From the NCBI RefSeq assembly GCF_035582795.1, contig NW_027445651.1, forward strand, positions 372,001-436,000: 64,000 nt of DNA, written 5' to 3'. The notes beneath the pieces were generated by a model that did not search any database, was not told the DNA's origin, and saw nothing but the letters and a program-made list of their open reading frames with translations. The position numbers and the translations under genes were made by a program. Source of the stretch: Mycteria americana. Lineage: Eukaryota; Chordata; Aves; Ciconiiformes; Ciconiidae. Shown piece after piece: positions 1 to 10,789 of the stretch; the first letter of the stretch is position 1, and the number at the start of each line of letters is the position of its first letter.

Positions 1-300
1 CCTTGAAATCCTTAGCTGGTCACACAAGGGCTTTCCTTGAGTGAGGACATGCTGTGTCTTTCTCTTTCCCTCCCTCTGTCCCAACACAATGAGGATGTTT
101 CTCTGTGGAGGTGGCCTGCTGCACTCCCATGTCCTGAGGGAGCATTTGAGAGTCCATTTTGGCCCCCACCCTCAAATACAGCAGGGGCAGAGGAAGCAGC
201 AGTCCACCTCATGGCTTCCACGGAGCACATCAGGCAGAGGAACAGGGTGATCCAGAGATTTGGAGCTAAACAATATCTAGAAGGATAGAGTTATTAATTT
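1..300. other. Unassigned left flank
   Basis: No gene is recognised. Bases around 40-100 loosely resemble the pyrimidine-rich stretch that ends the keratin upstream flanks near 7.45, 32.0 and 63.97 kb, so this may be the edge of another copy of that module. The short open frames here have no family features. Confidence 0.4.
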
Positions 301-339
301 ACATCAGGCATTACTCACTACTTGAAACTTGTTGAAATT

Positions 340-1125
340 TGAAACTTGGCAGGCAGAAAGAAGATGTCGTTTTGTGGCCTGAACATAGTAAGAAAAACCC
401 TGCAAAATGCCAACTGGCAAAACTCTTTTTAAATTCTCTGTGGGGAAACTTTAGACAGAGATCCAACCTACTCAGCATCAACATTTTAAGACAACCAGAT
501 GGTTGTCTTCCCTCTTTTCTCCAGCTTATGATATGTCCTCTTGAGCTTTATTGATGAAGATGCAGCCACTGTCTTGTGGAACTATGCCAAAGGGTACATG
601 ACCCTGGAGTACAACACTAACATTTCTGTAGCTTTCTTCACAGAAGCATATGCACACCTCAAGCTTTACAATCTCTCAGGTTTCCTGCAAGACCATTGCC
701 TTTATCTTACTGGGTATCTTCAGACATGGCAGCCTCTGTGATATCTGTGAGTCATCCAGGGGACTGGGACCCCCCTGCTCAGTGAGTTGATGGGCAAGTG
801 TCTGCCAGATGAGCATATCGTGGAGTTTGTGTCATTAGGCCCTAAATCCTACAGCTTCTTGCAGTCTAGAGAAAAGTGTAGTTTAGAGGTTAAAGGCATC
901 ACTCAATGCAACAAACAGAGGAAAGACAAATTTTGAGGCACTGAAGGATCTCGTGTTGGATTACAGTGTAAATCTAGACAGTGACAACTCTAAAAAGATC
1001 ATGATAGAGCACTGCTGTATCACCAGGAACAAGCAGAAGTGGGCAATAGAAACCAAGGCCTCATTGGAAGATGCAGAAGGTGATCTATGACAAAAAATTT
1101 AAAAGCCTTCTTTACGGCTTTTGAT
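340..1125 (+). pseudogene. Polinton/Maverick-type DNA polymerase B relic
   Basis: Broken C-terminal part of a protein-primed family B DNA polymerase of the kind carried by Polinton/Maverick elements and related adintovirus-like elements, which would replicate the element's linear DNA. Pieces are spread over the three forward frames in collinear order. A lysine-plus-NS motif block (LAKLFLNSLWG, about 414-446) matches the family B signature. An insert-type segment follows at 541-720, then a block reading IVEFVSLGPK (about 814-845), and a C-terminal VIYDKKF near 1080. In-frame stops and several frameshifts separate them, and the metal-binding D-T-D motif expected near 700-760 is not recognisable. 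No integrase, protease, ATPase or capsid gene of the element is visible. The relic is followed at once by a CR1 tail. Assignment rests on remembered family motifs, not on an alignment. Confidence 0.72.
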
Positions 1126-1212
1126 CATGGGCTTGCACTGGAAGCACCCCTTTTCTGCTATCCTGGAAGAGCATAGCAACTGTGGGAAAAGTTATTTTGT
1201 AAAAAGAGTTTT

Positions 1213-1510
1213 GGAGAATCACAGAATGGATGAGGTTGGAAGGGGCGACTAGAAGTGGCCCTGTCCAACCACCCTTTTGAAGCAGGGTCACCTAGAGCAG
1301 GTAGCCCAGAACTATGCCCAAAACCCCTTCCTGTCTCCAAGGAAGGAGATTCCACAGCCTCTCTGGGTAACCTGTTCCAATGGTCAGTCACCCTCACAGT
1401 GAAAAAGTATTTCCTGATGTTTCAGACAGAGCCTCCTGTGTTTCAGCCTGTGCCCATTGCCTGTGGTCTTGTCATTGGGCACCACTGAGAAAAGTCTTCT
1501 TTGCACCTTA
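1213..1510 (-). mobile_element. CR1: CR1 LINE, 3'-end fragment
   Basis: On the minus strand the sequence encodes the end of CR1 ORF2 ([16 protein letters not shown]) followed by the typical short 3' UTR. On the plus strand it opens with the characteristic agaatcacagaatgg end. It is 5'-truncated, as most CR1 copies are. Confidence 0.85.
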
Positions 1511-1553
1511 CCTGTCTTCCTTGCAACTTCTGTTCAGTTATTTATATGTATAG

Positions 1554-2260
1554 TGTGTTGGGTTTACTTGGCAAGGATTTGGTAGCAGAGGGGTCTGCAG
1601 GGGTGGTTTCTGTGAGAAGGTGCCAGAAGCTGTCCTCATGTCAGATGTCCTCATGTCAGCCGGCTCCAAGACGGACCCGCTGCTGGCCAAAGCTGAGCCA
1701 ATCAGCAACGTTGCTAGCGCTTCTCTGATAACATACTTAAGAAGGCGTAAATAACTGCTGCGCAACAGCAGCTGGGAGAGAGGAGTGAGAATATGTGAGA
1801 GAAAACAACTATGCAGGCACCAAGGTCAGTGAAGAAGGAGGGCGAGGTGGCATGGGAGCTCCAGGTGCTGGGGCAGAGATTCCCCTGCAGCCCATGTTGA
1901 AGACCATGGTGATGCATGTTGTGCCCCTGCAGCCCATGGAGGACCACGGTGGAGCAGATATCCACCCTGCATTCCATGGAGGACCTCAGCCCAGAGCAGG
2001 TGGATGTACCCTGAAGGAAGCTGTGACCCTGTGAAGAGCCTGCGCTGGAACAGATACCTGGCAGGAACTGCGGTCCTGTGGGGAGGAGCTGACGCTGGAG
2101 CAGGTTTTCTGGCAGGACCTGTGAGCCCGTGGGGGACCCACGCTGGAGCAGTCTGTTCCTGAACAAGTGCACCCTTTGGAAAGGACCCACGCTGGAGCAG
2201 TTTGTAAAGAAATGCAGCCCCTGGGAGGGACCCACGTGAGGGACCCACGTGTGGACCACG
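1554..2260 (+). mobile_element. ERV-type solo LTR, 3'-truncated
   Basis: Starts with TGTGTTGGGTTTAC and carries the same ordered landmarks as the LTRs at 4.5 and 57.8 kb: a pyrimidine-rich start, a TATA-like segment (acatacttaagaag), then a purine-rich stretch of short repeats built on 'ccc..gctggagcag'. The 3' third, with poly(A) signal and terminus, is missing and a CR1 tail follows. No retroviral coding sequence adjoins it. Family name not assigned. Confidence 0.7.
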
Positions 2261-2299
2261 AGTGGGGCCAATGAACACAAGTGTAATAATGGGTAATTC

Positions 2300-2530
2300 T
2301 GATTAGATACCAGGGAAAAAACTCTTTCCATGAAGGTGGTCAAGTGCTGGAGTACATTGCACAGAGAGGTTATGGGATCTCTGTCATTGGAAGTGTTCAC
2401 AACTTGCCTGGACTTGGCCCTGAGTAACCTCATCTATTGAGAACCTCTCTGAACGCATACTTGGACTAGGTGGCTGCTGGAGGCCCCTTCTCCAGTCTGT
2501 TATCCCTCAGAGTGTTTCTCAGATGAGGGC
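2300..2530 (+). mobile_element. CR1: CR1 LINE, 3'-end fragment
   Basis: Diverged CR1 tail with the signatures of the last ORF2 codons (a gggatctctgtcattggaag block) and the ggaggccccttctcc motif shortly before the end. It directly follows the truncated LTR. Confidence 0.65.
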
Positions 2531-2689
2531 TGGCAGGGACAGCTCAGCAGTCATGGGGCAACCTGCACAGTCACCACATCTCATCCTCGGTGGGATGTCT
2601 GTGACAGATCACTGTGCCAATACAGTTCCCAGTTTGCCCCTTTATGTCATAATGAGATCACTCATGACGTCAAAAGTGAGTGGAGGGAA

Positions 2690-3330
2690 TTGCACACCCA
2701 TTCACATAGGCTCATACAAAAAAATGCATGCATGCATGCACCCCCTCATGGGTGCACACACATGCATACCTATATGCACACAGAGGTATGCACACTCACA
2801 GGCATGCACACACACGGTCCCACGCACATGGGCACAACCACACCTGTGAGTTTGCATGCACCTGAAGAGCAACTTATATGTGTGCACATGTAGAGGTGTG
2901 TGTACACATTTCCAAAGGAGTCCATGTGCAGACACGTGCACAGCCACCCCATCACACCAATGTGTATGCACAGATACTCAAACACGCATGCTTACATATG
3001 CATGCTCCTGCACACATACATTTGCATAGCTATACATGTACACTTCTGTACACAAATGATAATACATAAAAGCACACACCACACACACTTATGCCCACAA
3101 ACTTACATATATGCAGATCAATGTCACACACATCCATGCTCACCTGCATGAAGGCACATGCATGTACTAAAACATATACACACTCATGAACAGGTGTGCC
3201 CACACACACACAAAATATTTGTACACAGTCATGCTTGCATGTGCATTACCCCAGGCACTACATGTACATGTGAATGCACACATGACTACAGCCAGATGAA
3301 CATGTATGTGACCATGAACATGCACACACA
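2690..3330. repeat. CA/TG-rich alternating purine-pyrimidine array (copy 1)
   Basis: About 640 bp dominated by imperfect (CA)n and ATGCAC/CATGCA words, with no reading frame that looks coding. Homologous arrays start the module copies at 37285-37740 and 54390-54950. Long alternating purine-pyrimidine runs of this kind can adopt Z-DNA. Confidence 0.85.
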
Positions 3331-4487
3331 CTACTGAGAACCAGGACTCCTGACACCAGCTCTCAGCCTCTTGGGATGATTCTAGCAAGTCCTTCAGACC
3401 CTACAGTTAAGGCAACAAATAAGGTGCTGGCCAGCCCCATCAGCTTTAGTGAGCTCAAGGGTTTGACAGTGGTTCAAGTCAGCTGTTTTCCCACTGACAG
3501 AGAGAAACCACAGTGGAATCTAAGCTGTCATGGCCTTTGCAGACATTGAATATGTCCATGTCCCAAGTCTGCGTGTGAAGGATAATTTAAAAACTTAAAG
3601 AATATCCCTATTGCTATAGGGCCCCCAAATGCCCATTTTATAAGGAAAAAAAAAAAATCTTACAGCCTTAGAAGATCCTACCTGTCTTAGTGATCTCCTC
3701 AAGGGGGTGGGACCAGCCCCTGCCCTTGAAAAGGGAGCAGCAGTGACACACTCATATGGCAGCAGGAGGTTGTATGTCTGGGACAAGCCAGACTCCCCTC
3801 AGGCTACATACGCTGAGGCTGGGACATCAGAAGTGATTTGTAGTAGTGAACCTGTCTCTAGACTCACTTTAAGGTAAATACCCTCTCTTCAAAAGGCAGA
3901 GAAATGCAGAGCAGCATTAATTTGCAGAGCAGCTGAAAAAAATGTTTGGCTGCCCTGTGAATGTTCATGCATTCTTTTTATGTCTTTTCCTAGTTTTAAT
4001 TGATGTGCTGGCCTTTCTTCCTCTTGTGTTTTGCATGCAGGTGCAAGTGGTGGAATTGCCTCGGTCTCTTCTCCCAGGTAACAAGTGATAGGACAAGAGG
4101 AAATGGTCTCAAGTTGCGCCAGGGGAGGTTTAGACTGGATATTAGGAAATTTTTCTTCACTGAAAGGGTTATCAAGCATTGGAACAGGCTGCCCAGGGAA
4201 GTGGTTGAGTCGCCATCCCTGGAGGTATTTAAAGGACGTTTGGATGAGGTGCTTAGGGACATGGTATAGTGGTGGTCTTGGCAGTGTTAGGTTTATGGTT
4301 GGACTCGATGATCATAAAGGTCTTTTCCAACCTATACGATTCTGTGAGTCTGTGATTCTGTGCCTGTAGCGAGAGGGAGCTGCCTGCCGCCTCCTCTTGT
4401 TACCACTAGCTGGCTGAGTTCATCCTGCGGCTAAAGTTCTTATATACAAAACATTTACTGCACATAATATCATAAGAGTAAAGACAG
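3331..4487. other. Duplicated noncoding block, copy A
   Basis: Clearly homologous to 54951-55183 plus 57139-57754 and more distantly to 37741-38335. It starts with 'ctgagaaccaggactcctga' in copies A and B. No gene is recognised. Copy A is interrupted by a CR1 tail at 4060-4360 that copy B lacks; copy B instead holds a large CR1 that copy A lacks. Confidence 0.75.
4060..4360 (+). mobile_element. CR1: CR1 LINE, 3'-end insertion
   Basis: Encodes the end of ORF2 ([30 protein letters not shown]) and ends with the CR1 tail 'tctgtgagtctgtgattctg'. It sits between two copies of TGCCT, and the paralogous site near 57630 has one uninterrupted 'aaatgcctgtagtgg'. That makes it an insertion younger than the duplication. 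Confidence 0.88.
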
Positions 4488-5375
4488 TGTATTGGGTTTA
4501 CATGGCAAGGTTTTGGTAGTGGAGGCCTGCAGGGATGGCTTCTGTGAGAAGACACCAGAAGCCGTCCCCATGTCAGACAGAGCCAGTTCCAGCTGGCTCC
4601 AGATGGACCCACTACTGGCCAACGCTGAGCCAAACAGTGAAGCTCGTGGCACCTCTGGGAAAACATATTTAAGAAAGGGTAAAAAATGCTGTGCAGCAGT
4701 TGTGAGAAAGGAGTGAGAAAATGTGAGAGAAACAACTATACAGACACCAAGATCAGTGAAGAAGCAGGGGGGAGGAGGCGGTCCAGGTTCCAGAGCAGAG
4801 ATTCCCTCCAGCCTGTGGTGAAGACTGTGGTGATGAAAGTTGTCTCCCTGCAGCCCATGGCAGACCATGGTGGGGTAGCTATCCACACTGCAGCACATGG
4901 AGGACCCCATGATGGAGTAGGCAGACATGTTCTGAAGGAAGCTGCAGCCCATGTAGAGCCTGCACTGTAACAGGCTCCTGGCAGGAACTGTGGCCCATGG
5001 AGAGGAGCCCACACTGGAGCAGTTTTTCTGGCAGGACCTGTAGCCCATGCGGGACCCCCACTGGAGCAGTCTGTTCCTGAAGGACTGTAAACCCATGAGT
5101 ACAGTCTTGAAGAAATTCAGCCTGTGGTAAAGACCCACATTGGAGAAGTCTGTGAAGGACTATATGCTCTGGGTGGGACCCAACACTACAGCAGGGGAAG
5201 AGCATGAGGAGGAAGGAGCAGCAGAGATGAAGCATTATGAATGTGTTATGAATCTCTGTGTCGTTATCTTCACCCATGAGCTTTTCATTGTATTTTCTCC
5301 CCTTATCTTGTTGATGGGAGGGGAGTGATAGACTGGCTTGGTGAATACCTGGCAGCCAGCAAAGGTCAACCCACC
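4488..5375 (+). mobile_element. ERV-type solo LTR
   Basis: Starts TGTATTGGGTTTACATGG, has the TATA-like 'aaacatatttaagaaagg' near 4665 and ends around 'ggtcaacccacc'. Compared with the LTR at 57755-58845 it lacks about 230 bp near the 3' end, including the AATAAA region. Shared flanks show it is the duplicated counterpart of that LTR rather than an independent insertion. Confidence 0.78.
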
Positions 5376-6287
5376 GTAGGCAGTTTAAACAAACATTAGT
5401 GGTGAAAGCACCTGTAGAATAGCAGTGGTTGTGAGATAAGCTTCATTAGCCACAATTCCCTGTGGGTGGAGGACAGTGGTGTGGGGATTTCTGTTCTTCC
5501 ACTTGTAACTTTTGTCGAGACATCTGGATTTTCATGCAGGAAATAGGATATGAGACTGTCGTGGCTGCCAAGAGACATTTCCACTGATCAGAAAGGATGA
5601 GATTTCCATGTAAAAGAATCCACTCCCCCCAGAATGGCAACCAATTCCTGAGCACAATTTCTCTGGGGGGACCAATGAAGCAGTCAAGAGCTCTGCACCC
5701 ACCTGCAGCTCTCTTGGGAAGTGCACCCAGTACCCTCATCCTTGCTGATCTTCACATTCTCCCGCACGCTCTGTATCAGAGCAATTTGCTCTCCCTCAGA
5801 AATACACCGTTTCACTGCCCCCATTTCTGTGCTGACTGCCCTCAGCTCCTACATACTTAGCCCAAGTTTCCAGCCTTGAAGCATTCAGCAGCTACTCCTT
5901 GTTATAGCAGCTCCCTGCTACTCCTGTCCATGGCTGCTGGCCATGACCCCTAGATTGGATGGTGGAGAGGAGAGGAAGGCGGAGTAACAGTATGGGCCAT
6001 GCAAAGGCTGTTCCCTGCATTACGACTTCTGCCATTCTGCAAAGCAATTCACCTTCCGGAGCCCCGCACCCACCGCCCACCACCCCAGTGCAGCTCCGGC
6101 CATAGCAAGAGAAACACCCTTCCTCAAGAGCTCATGGGGCTGCTGACCCCTCAGGGCCTCCTGCCTTTCTGGGCATTTGTGGGCAGACACAGAAAGGCAA
6201 GGCTTGATCCAAAAGATCAATCCTCTGCCCAGCACTGTATCCAGAGATCTTAGGGAGACTTCCAAAGAGTTATGCCCAGCAGCTTTA
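5376..6287. other. Keratin 3' flank, duplicated
   Basis: Noncoding sequence downstream of the minus-strand keratin gene at 6.3 kb. It is strongly similar to 61441-62320 (shared 'ccctgtgggtggaggaca' and 'ctgacccctcagggcctcct'). Short open frames here are chance frames. Confidence 0.7.
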
Positions 6288-6612
6288 TCAGGGAAGGCAC
6301 CTTCTGCCATAGTAGTGGCTGGAAGTGCCAGAGAGGTCACAGCACCCAGAGGTGATGGGCACTCCATCACAGCTGAGGATGCTGCCAACAGCAGCAGAGG
6401 TGGAGGAGCCCACATGGGTGTTCTGTGGGAAGGAGCTGAGGATGGGTCTGGGCAGGGTTACCACCATGGGGGAGGGCTCAATGACAATGGTGGAGTTCTG
6501 GCACTGCCTGACACAGGGCTTGGTGCAGCTGTTGGCCAGTAGGGTAGGGCCGCAGGACTAGTGGGGTAGGGCTGCAGGGCTGGCATGGCAGGCCCTGGTT
6601 GTAGCAGGACAT
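6288..6612 (-). pseudogene. Feather-type beta-keratin pseudogene (K1)
   Basis: A feather beta-keratin coding exon read right to left. It opens with MSCYNQGLPCQPC, and the beta-sheet core and the C-terminal TSGCCDLSG are recognisable. A 22-bp tandem duplication near codons 14-24 (two copies of a g-c-rich 'gccctaccc' unit) shifts the frame, so translation from this ATG runs out of frame to a stop near 6478. The last cysteine codon has also become a stop, one codon short of normal: 325 bp equals the usual 306 plus 22 minus 3. Splice acceptor (exon 2 from 6633), donor (intron to 7004), exon 1 and TATA box are all retained, so the gene could be transcribed but not make a normal keratin. Confidence 0.9.
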
Positions 6613-7063
6613 GTCTTGAGGGTGGAGGTGAACCTGGGAGAGAGGACAGAGAGGAAGCAGAGCACAAGTGTAGGTGAGGAGCAGCCTGGTTACCCTGTCA
6701 CAAAGGAGCCAAGGCCACCAATGAGTGGGAAATTGGAGACTGTGCAAGGAGCCACAGGGTCTTCAATGCCTCATCTGGCCAGGGCCTTACGAAGAGCAGC
6801 CTGACCCAAGGAAGCTCTCTCCTAGTTCATAAACCAGAAGCGACCACAGCCATGTCCCAGCCTCTCTCTAAGCAGACCTTCTCCCCGCTTCCCTCTGTCA
6901 TGACAAGGTGCTCCAAGCCCCAAATATGACAAAGCCAATGTCACCTGATATGTCCATGGAGTGGAGATCTCACTTTGGAAGAGCAGAAGGGACTTCAGAC
7001 TCACTTGGTTCCCAAGGAGAAGGAGGCAAGAGAAGGGGATGAGAGAGCAGGGACTTAGGCTGG

Positions 7064-7071
7064 CTTTTATA
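7064..7071 (-). promoter_or_regulatory. TATA box of keratin K1
   Basis: TATAAAAG on the minus strand, about 30 bp before a short noncoding exon 1 that ends at a GTGAGT donor (6999-7004). The same box and spacing occur at the K4, K6 and K7 genes. Confidence 0.8.
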
Positions 7072-7089
7072 CCTGCCCTTCATTGCTGC

Positions 7090-7180
7090 AGGCCCAGAGG
7101 CACCCTTTGCAGAGGTAATAATTTTCTGACAAGCTCATCTTGAATGCAGACCATTGCAGCTAATGATATGGGCTGTGCTT
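7090..7180 (-). promoter_or_regulatory. Conserved keratin upstream block
   Basis: A stretch just upstream of the TATA box holding 'aattttctgacaagctcatc' and 'gctaatgatatgggctgtgc'. It is kept at all four promoter-bearing keratin genes (also 22600-22690, 31655-31745, 63610-63715), including K4, whose other noncoding sequence has diverged more. Likely a shared promoter element; no factor is assigned. Confidence 0.5.
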
Positions 7181-7734
7181 TCGTTTCCTGCACTGCTGCC
7201 TTTTTGTGCCATGCTCATTCCCCAATGAAGGCTTCTTCTGAGTGCTGGGATGAAAGGCCCCAGCATTTGTAGGACAGGAATGTAGCAGTGCAGGCAGAAG
7301 ACTCAGCTGAAGTGCTGGACAGGTCCAGAGCAGGCAAGTGACATCAGCCTGGGTCAGTCTGGTGGGACTGTTTGAAGTGTTGTTCTCAGAAAGAAGCTCC
7401 AGCATTCCTCAGCCAGACTCCCAAGGGCTCCTGTGCATAAGGATGTACCCTATCCTTCTTTTTCCCTCCCAATGGTCACTTGTTATTGCCTCCCCAGGTG
7501 TGTGGGTTGTGCTGCTAGGTTTTGACTCCATCCTGCTTAACACTGCCTTCAGGAAAAACTTCTGGCTTGTTTTGACTTGTGCCCACTCTGTACAGTCTGT
7601 AAGTACACAAACAATGCCATGGTCATGCCTGAGGCCTTATCCTTCCCCAGAAGGCTGCAGCCCTGCCATGGTTGTCCCTGGCTGTCCTCAGCAGAATTTG
7701 CAGCTGGTTGTGTTCCTATAGCCTTGACCTTGAC
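7181..7734. other. Keratin upstream flank, duplicated
   Basis: Noncoding; homologous to 31746-32330 and 63716-64000 (shared 'ccccagcatttgtagg' and 'ctgtttgaagtgttgttctc'). No gene seen. Confidence 0.65.
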
Positions 7735-8430
7735 AGGCTAGAGAGGTGATCCAGTGCAAACCTCATGAAGTTCAACAAAGCCAAATGCAAGGTCCTGCAC
7801 CTGGGTTGGTGCAATCCCAAACATGGCTACAGGCTAGGTGATGACTGGATTGAGAGCAGCCTGTGGAGAAGGACTTGGGGGTATTGGTGGATGAATAACT
7901 GAATATGAGCTGGCAATGTGCACATGCAGCCCAGAAAGCCAACCGTAACCTGGGCTGCATCAAAAGCGTGGCCAGCAGGTCGAGGGAGGTGATTCTCCCC
8001 CTCTGCTCTGCTCTCATGAGACCCCATCGGGGGTACTGTGTTCAGCTCTGGGGCTCCCAGCATAAGAAAGACATGGACCTGCTCGAGCAGGTCCAGAGGA
8101 AGACCACAAAGATGATTAGGAGGCTGGAGCACCTCCCTATGAGACCAAGCTGAGAGAGTTGGGGTTGTTCAGCCTGGAGAAAAGAAGGCTCCACAAGACC
8201 TTATAGTGGCCTTCCAGTACTTAAAGGGGGCATACAGGAAAGATGGGGAGGGACTCTGTAACAGGGAGTGTAGTAATAGGACAAAGGGTAACAGTTTTAA
8301 ACTGAAAGAAGGTAGATTTAGATTAGATATTAGGAAGAAACTCTTTACTGTGAGCGTGGTGAGACACAAACAAGTTGCCCAAAGAAGTTATGGATGCCAC
8401 ATCACTGGAAGTGTTCAAGGCCAGGTTGGA
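7735..8430 (+). mobile_element. CR1: CR1 LINE, ORF2 C-terminal fragment
   Basis: Forward frames carry the C-terminal reverse-transcriptase region of CR1 ORF2 (VRPHRGYCVQLW-type block, [24 protein letters not shown]), with frameshifts. The 3' terminus is lacking; sequence changes to non-CR1 near 8430. Confidence 0.85.
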
Positions 8431-8834
8431 TAGCAGCAACTGCCCCTGGGAGGGAAAGGATATTGGATTTGAGGCCACACCCCACAAACCCTGCTGCTAT
8501 CACACAGTGGTATCCAGAAGGGACCCTCTTTCCAACAAGGGCAGTGTACAGTGTGTAGAGTTCCTGAGCCCATCTCCCTGCCTGAATGTTTGCCTGCCTG
8601 GGCTCAGGTCCCACTTGGAGTGAATTCAGACAACAGTTTCCCCTTTCCCTTTAGTGACCTTGGTGTGATCACTGCCAGGGAGCTCTGCTGGGAGAGCTCA
8701 GCCAGGGCAGATTCCCCTCTACATGGGGCTGCTGTTTCTGAGCTGAGGCTCTAGTGTAGCCAAGGGCCAACGTCATCGCTTTCTCATGAGGTGATGGGCA
8801 CTGTGGACAAGGGAGGGGCAGGTGATGTGTGTAC
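8431..8834. other. Duplicated intergenic segment
   Basis: Noncoding and homologous to 33165-33560 (both start 'agcaactgc..ctgggaag' and include 'ccctctt..aacaaggg'). It links the module copy at 6-10 kb with that at 31-36 kb. Confidence 0.6.
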
Positions 8835-9430
8835 CTAGAGTTTAGTAACACCTTTGACAGCCTCTCCTGTATTTCCTTTATGACCAAATTGGACATGAAT
8901 GGGTTCAGTTAGAAGATGATAAGGTGGGTGGAAAATTGGCTGGACTACCAGGTACAAAGAGTTGTGACCATGGAGGAATGGGCTGACCAGAATGTCATGA
9001 GGGTCAAAAAGAGCAAGGCAAGGTTTTGAGGCTGGGGGAGGAACCAGCCCATGCAGTCATGCAGGCTGGGGGCTGGCTGTCTAGGAAGCAGATCCACAGA
9101 AAAGGTTTTGTGGTTTTAGAAGACACTCAGATGAACGTGAGACCACAGTGTGCCCTTGCAGCAAAGGCCAAACGTATCCTGAGCTGAGTTAGTCACAGTG
9201 TTGCTAGCAGATCCAGGAAAGTGACCTTGCCCCTCTGTCCCATTTGAGACCACATCTAGAGTACTGCTTCCAGGTTGGGGCTCTCCAGTCCAGGAAGGAT
9301 ATTGGCATACTGAAGCGAGTCCAACAAAGGCCACCAAGTTGATTTGGGGTCTGGCAAACATGACGTGCGAGGAGAGGCTGAGCAAACTGGGCCTGCTCAT
9401 CTTGGAGAAGAGATGTCTCATTTCTTGCTT
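8835..9430 (+). mobile_element. CR1: CR1 LINE, internal fragment
   Basis: Diverged CR1 ORF2 sequence (a WLDYQ-like block near 8940, then the 'gaggagaggctgagcaaactggg' type block near 9370). The same fragment lies at 33570-34205 in the second module copy, so it predates that duplication. Confidence 0.65.
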
Positions 9431-9439
9431 TCTACAACT

Positions 9440-10789
9440 AGTTTTTCAGAGGAGACAGAAAAGAGTAGTTCCAGCACATGGTGCAGCCCCAGGGCGGAGC
9501 TGGTGGCAGTGGGCGATGGCAGCAGAGAGGAGATGCTGGGGATGGAGCAGACAGCCCTGGCTGGCAATGGGCAGTGAGATGTGGGCAGCAGAGGGTGCGA
9601 TGCGCAGGGCTGGTAGGGCTGGCCACGGTGCTACTGGGTGTGCAGGGTGGGCATCACCTGTGGGTGGCCAGGGCTGTGCTCGTTCTTCAAGGCATCTCTC
9701 TCCCTCCCTGCCTGTCTGCCATCTCACTTCTCTCTTTCCCAGCTCCGAGTCCCCTCTTGCATTGTCTCCATCAACTCTATTGGTATGAGTTTGCTTGCAT
9801 GTACGGCTGCCTTTCAATATACCCACTCTTTCCCTTGTGCATTCAACAGTTATTGCCCTGAATTTAGCCCTCTGTCCTTCACTGTAACAGCCACTCTCGC
9901 TACCAGTATTCCTCTCTTCATCCATCCATCTGTCCATCCATCCATCCATCCATCCATCCATCCATCCACCTTTTGACCCATCTCTTCATTCATCTACCAT
10001 CTCTAACCCCTCCTCCTACTCTCTGAGAGCCTTCTCTCATCTTTCTGTCTGCTTTCTTCATATCTGTAGGCACAAGTTTGCTTTCCTGCACCTTTCCATT
10101 ATTCCATACATGCATGTATCCCTTGTGCATTCAGCATTCATTCTTGTTCTGAATTCAGCCCTCTCTCCTACACTGTAATACTCCCAACTCTCCTGTCTAC
10201 TCTTCCTCTCTTCAACCATCCAGCCATCCATGCATCTGACATTCATGCCATCTCTCCATGCATCTGTTTCAAATTCCCTCCCAGCCATTTCCCCTCGCTC
10301 CACAAAACCACACCTGGATCACTCTCTATCCCAGTCCCTATGGGCACATGTTCCCATCCATTCCTGTCCAGCTCTGTCTCACTGCCACTGTTCCTGACCA
10401 TTTCACTGGGAAACGAGCCATCAGAGCTGGGTGATCATTGGTGATTTAGGGCCTTTCCTTCTCCTTTCTCGGCAGCAGCTGCTGGTAGAGCCCAGGTGCA
10501 GAAGGGGCCATCAGCAGAGACCACCAAGGGCACCAGCATCAGCATCACCTGCTCACACCCCAACATACAGTCCACTGAGTTCATCCACTGGTACCATCTG
10601 CTCCCTGGCTGAGGCCCTGTGTGCCTTGTGAGCGGTCCAAAAGGTTCCAAGGTGCTGCTGGACCCACTGGAGCAGCTGTCGGGGGTGGCAGACCACTGGT
10701 CCAGTGCCCTGTGGCTTGCCTGACCCTGACATGGGGAAGTGGAGGTGTATTACTGCACCTCAGGATACACGAGGAGAGGAGCATAAACC
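9440..10789 (+). pseudogene. TCR V segment pseudogene 1 (TRAV/TRDV type)
   Basis: Closest relative in the window is the intact V segment at 44.7 kb. The region 9470-9640 is a decayed copy of that gene's promoter and leader exon (ATG near 9600, with a deletion that shifts the frame). The V exon runs 10476-10767: it opens with AQVQKGPSAETT, keeps the first cysteine (SITCSHPN), tryptophan (IHWYHLL) and second cysteine (VYYCTS), but has stops after LLPG and again in framework 3. The recombination signal is also broken: heptamer CACGAGG is followed by only 6 bp before a nonamer-like GCATAAACC, where 23 bp are expected. It is dead both as a gene and as a recombination substrate. Confidence 0.85.
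9918..9967. repeat. (CCAT)n microsatellite
   Basis: About twelve CCAT units with one interruption, inside the leader intron of V pseudogene 1. A related but shorter CCAC/CCAT run is at 35103-35130 in the orphan leader copy. Confidence 0.9.
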
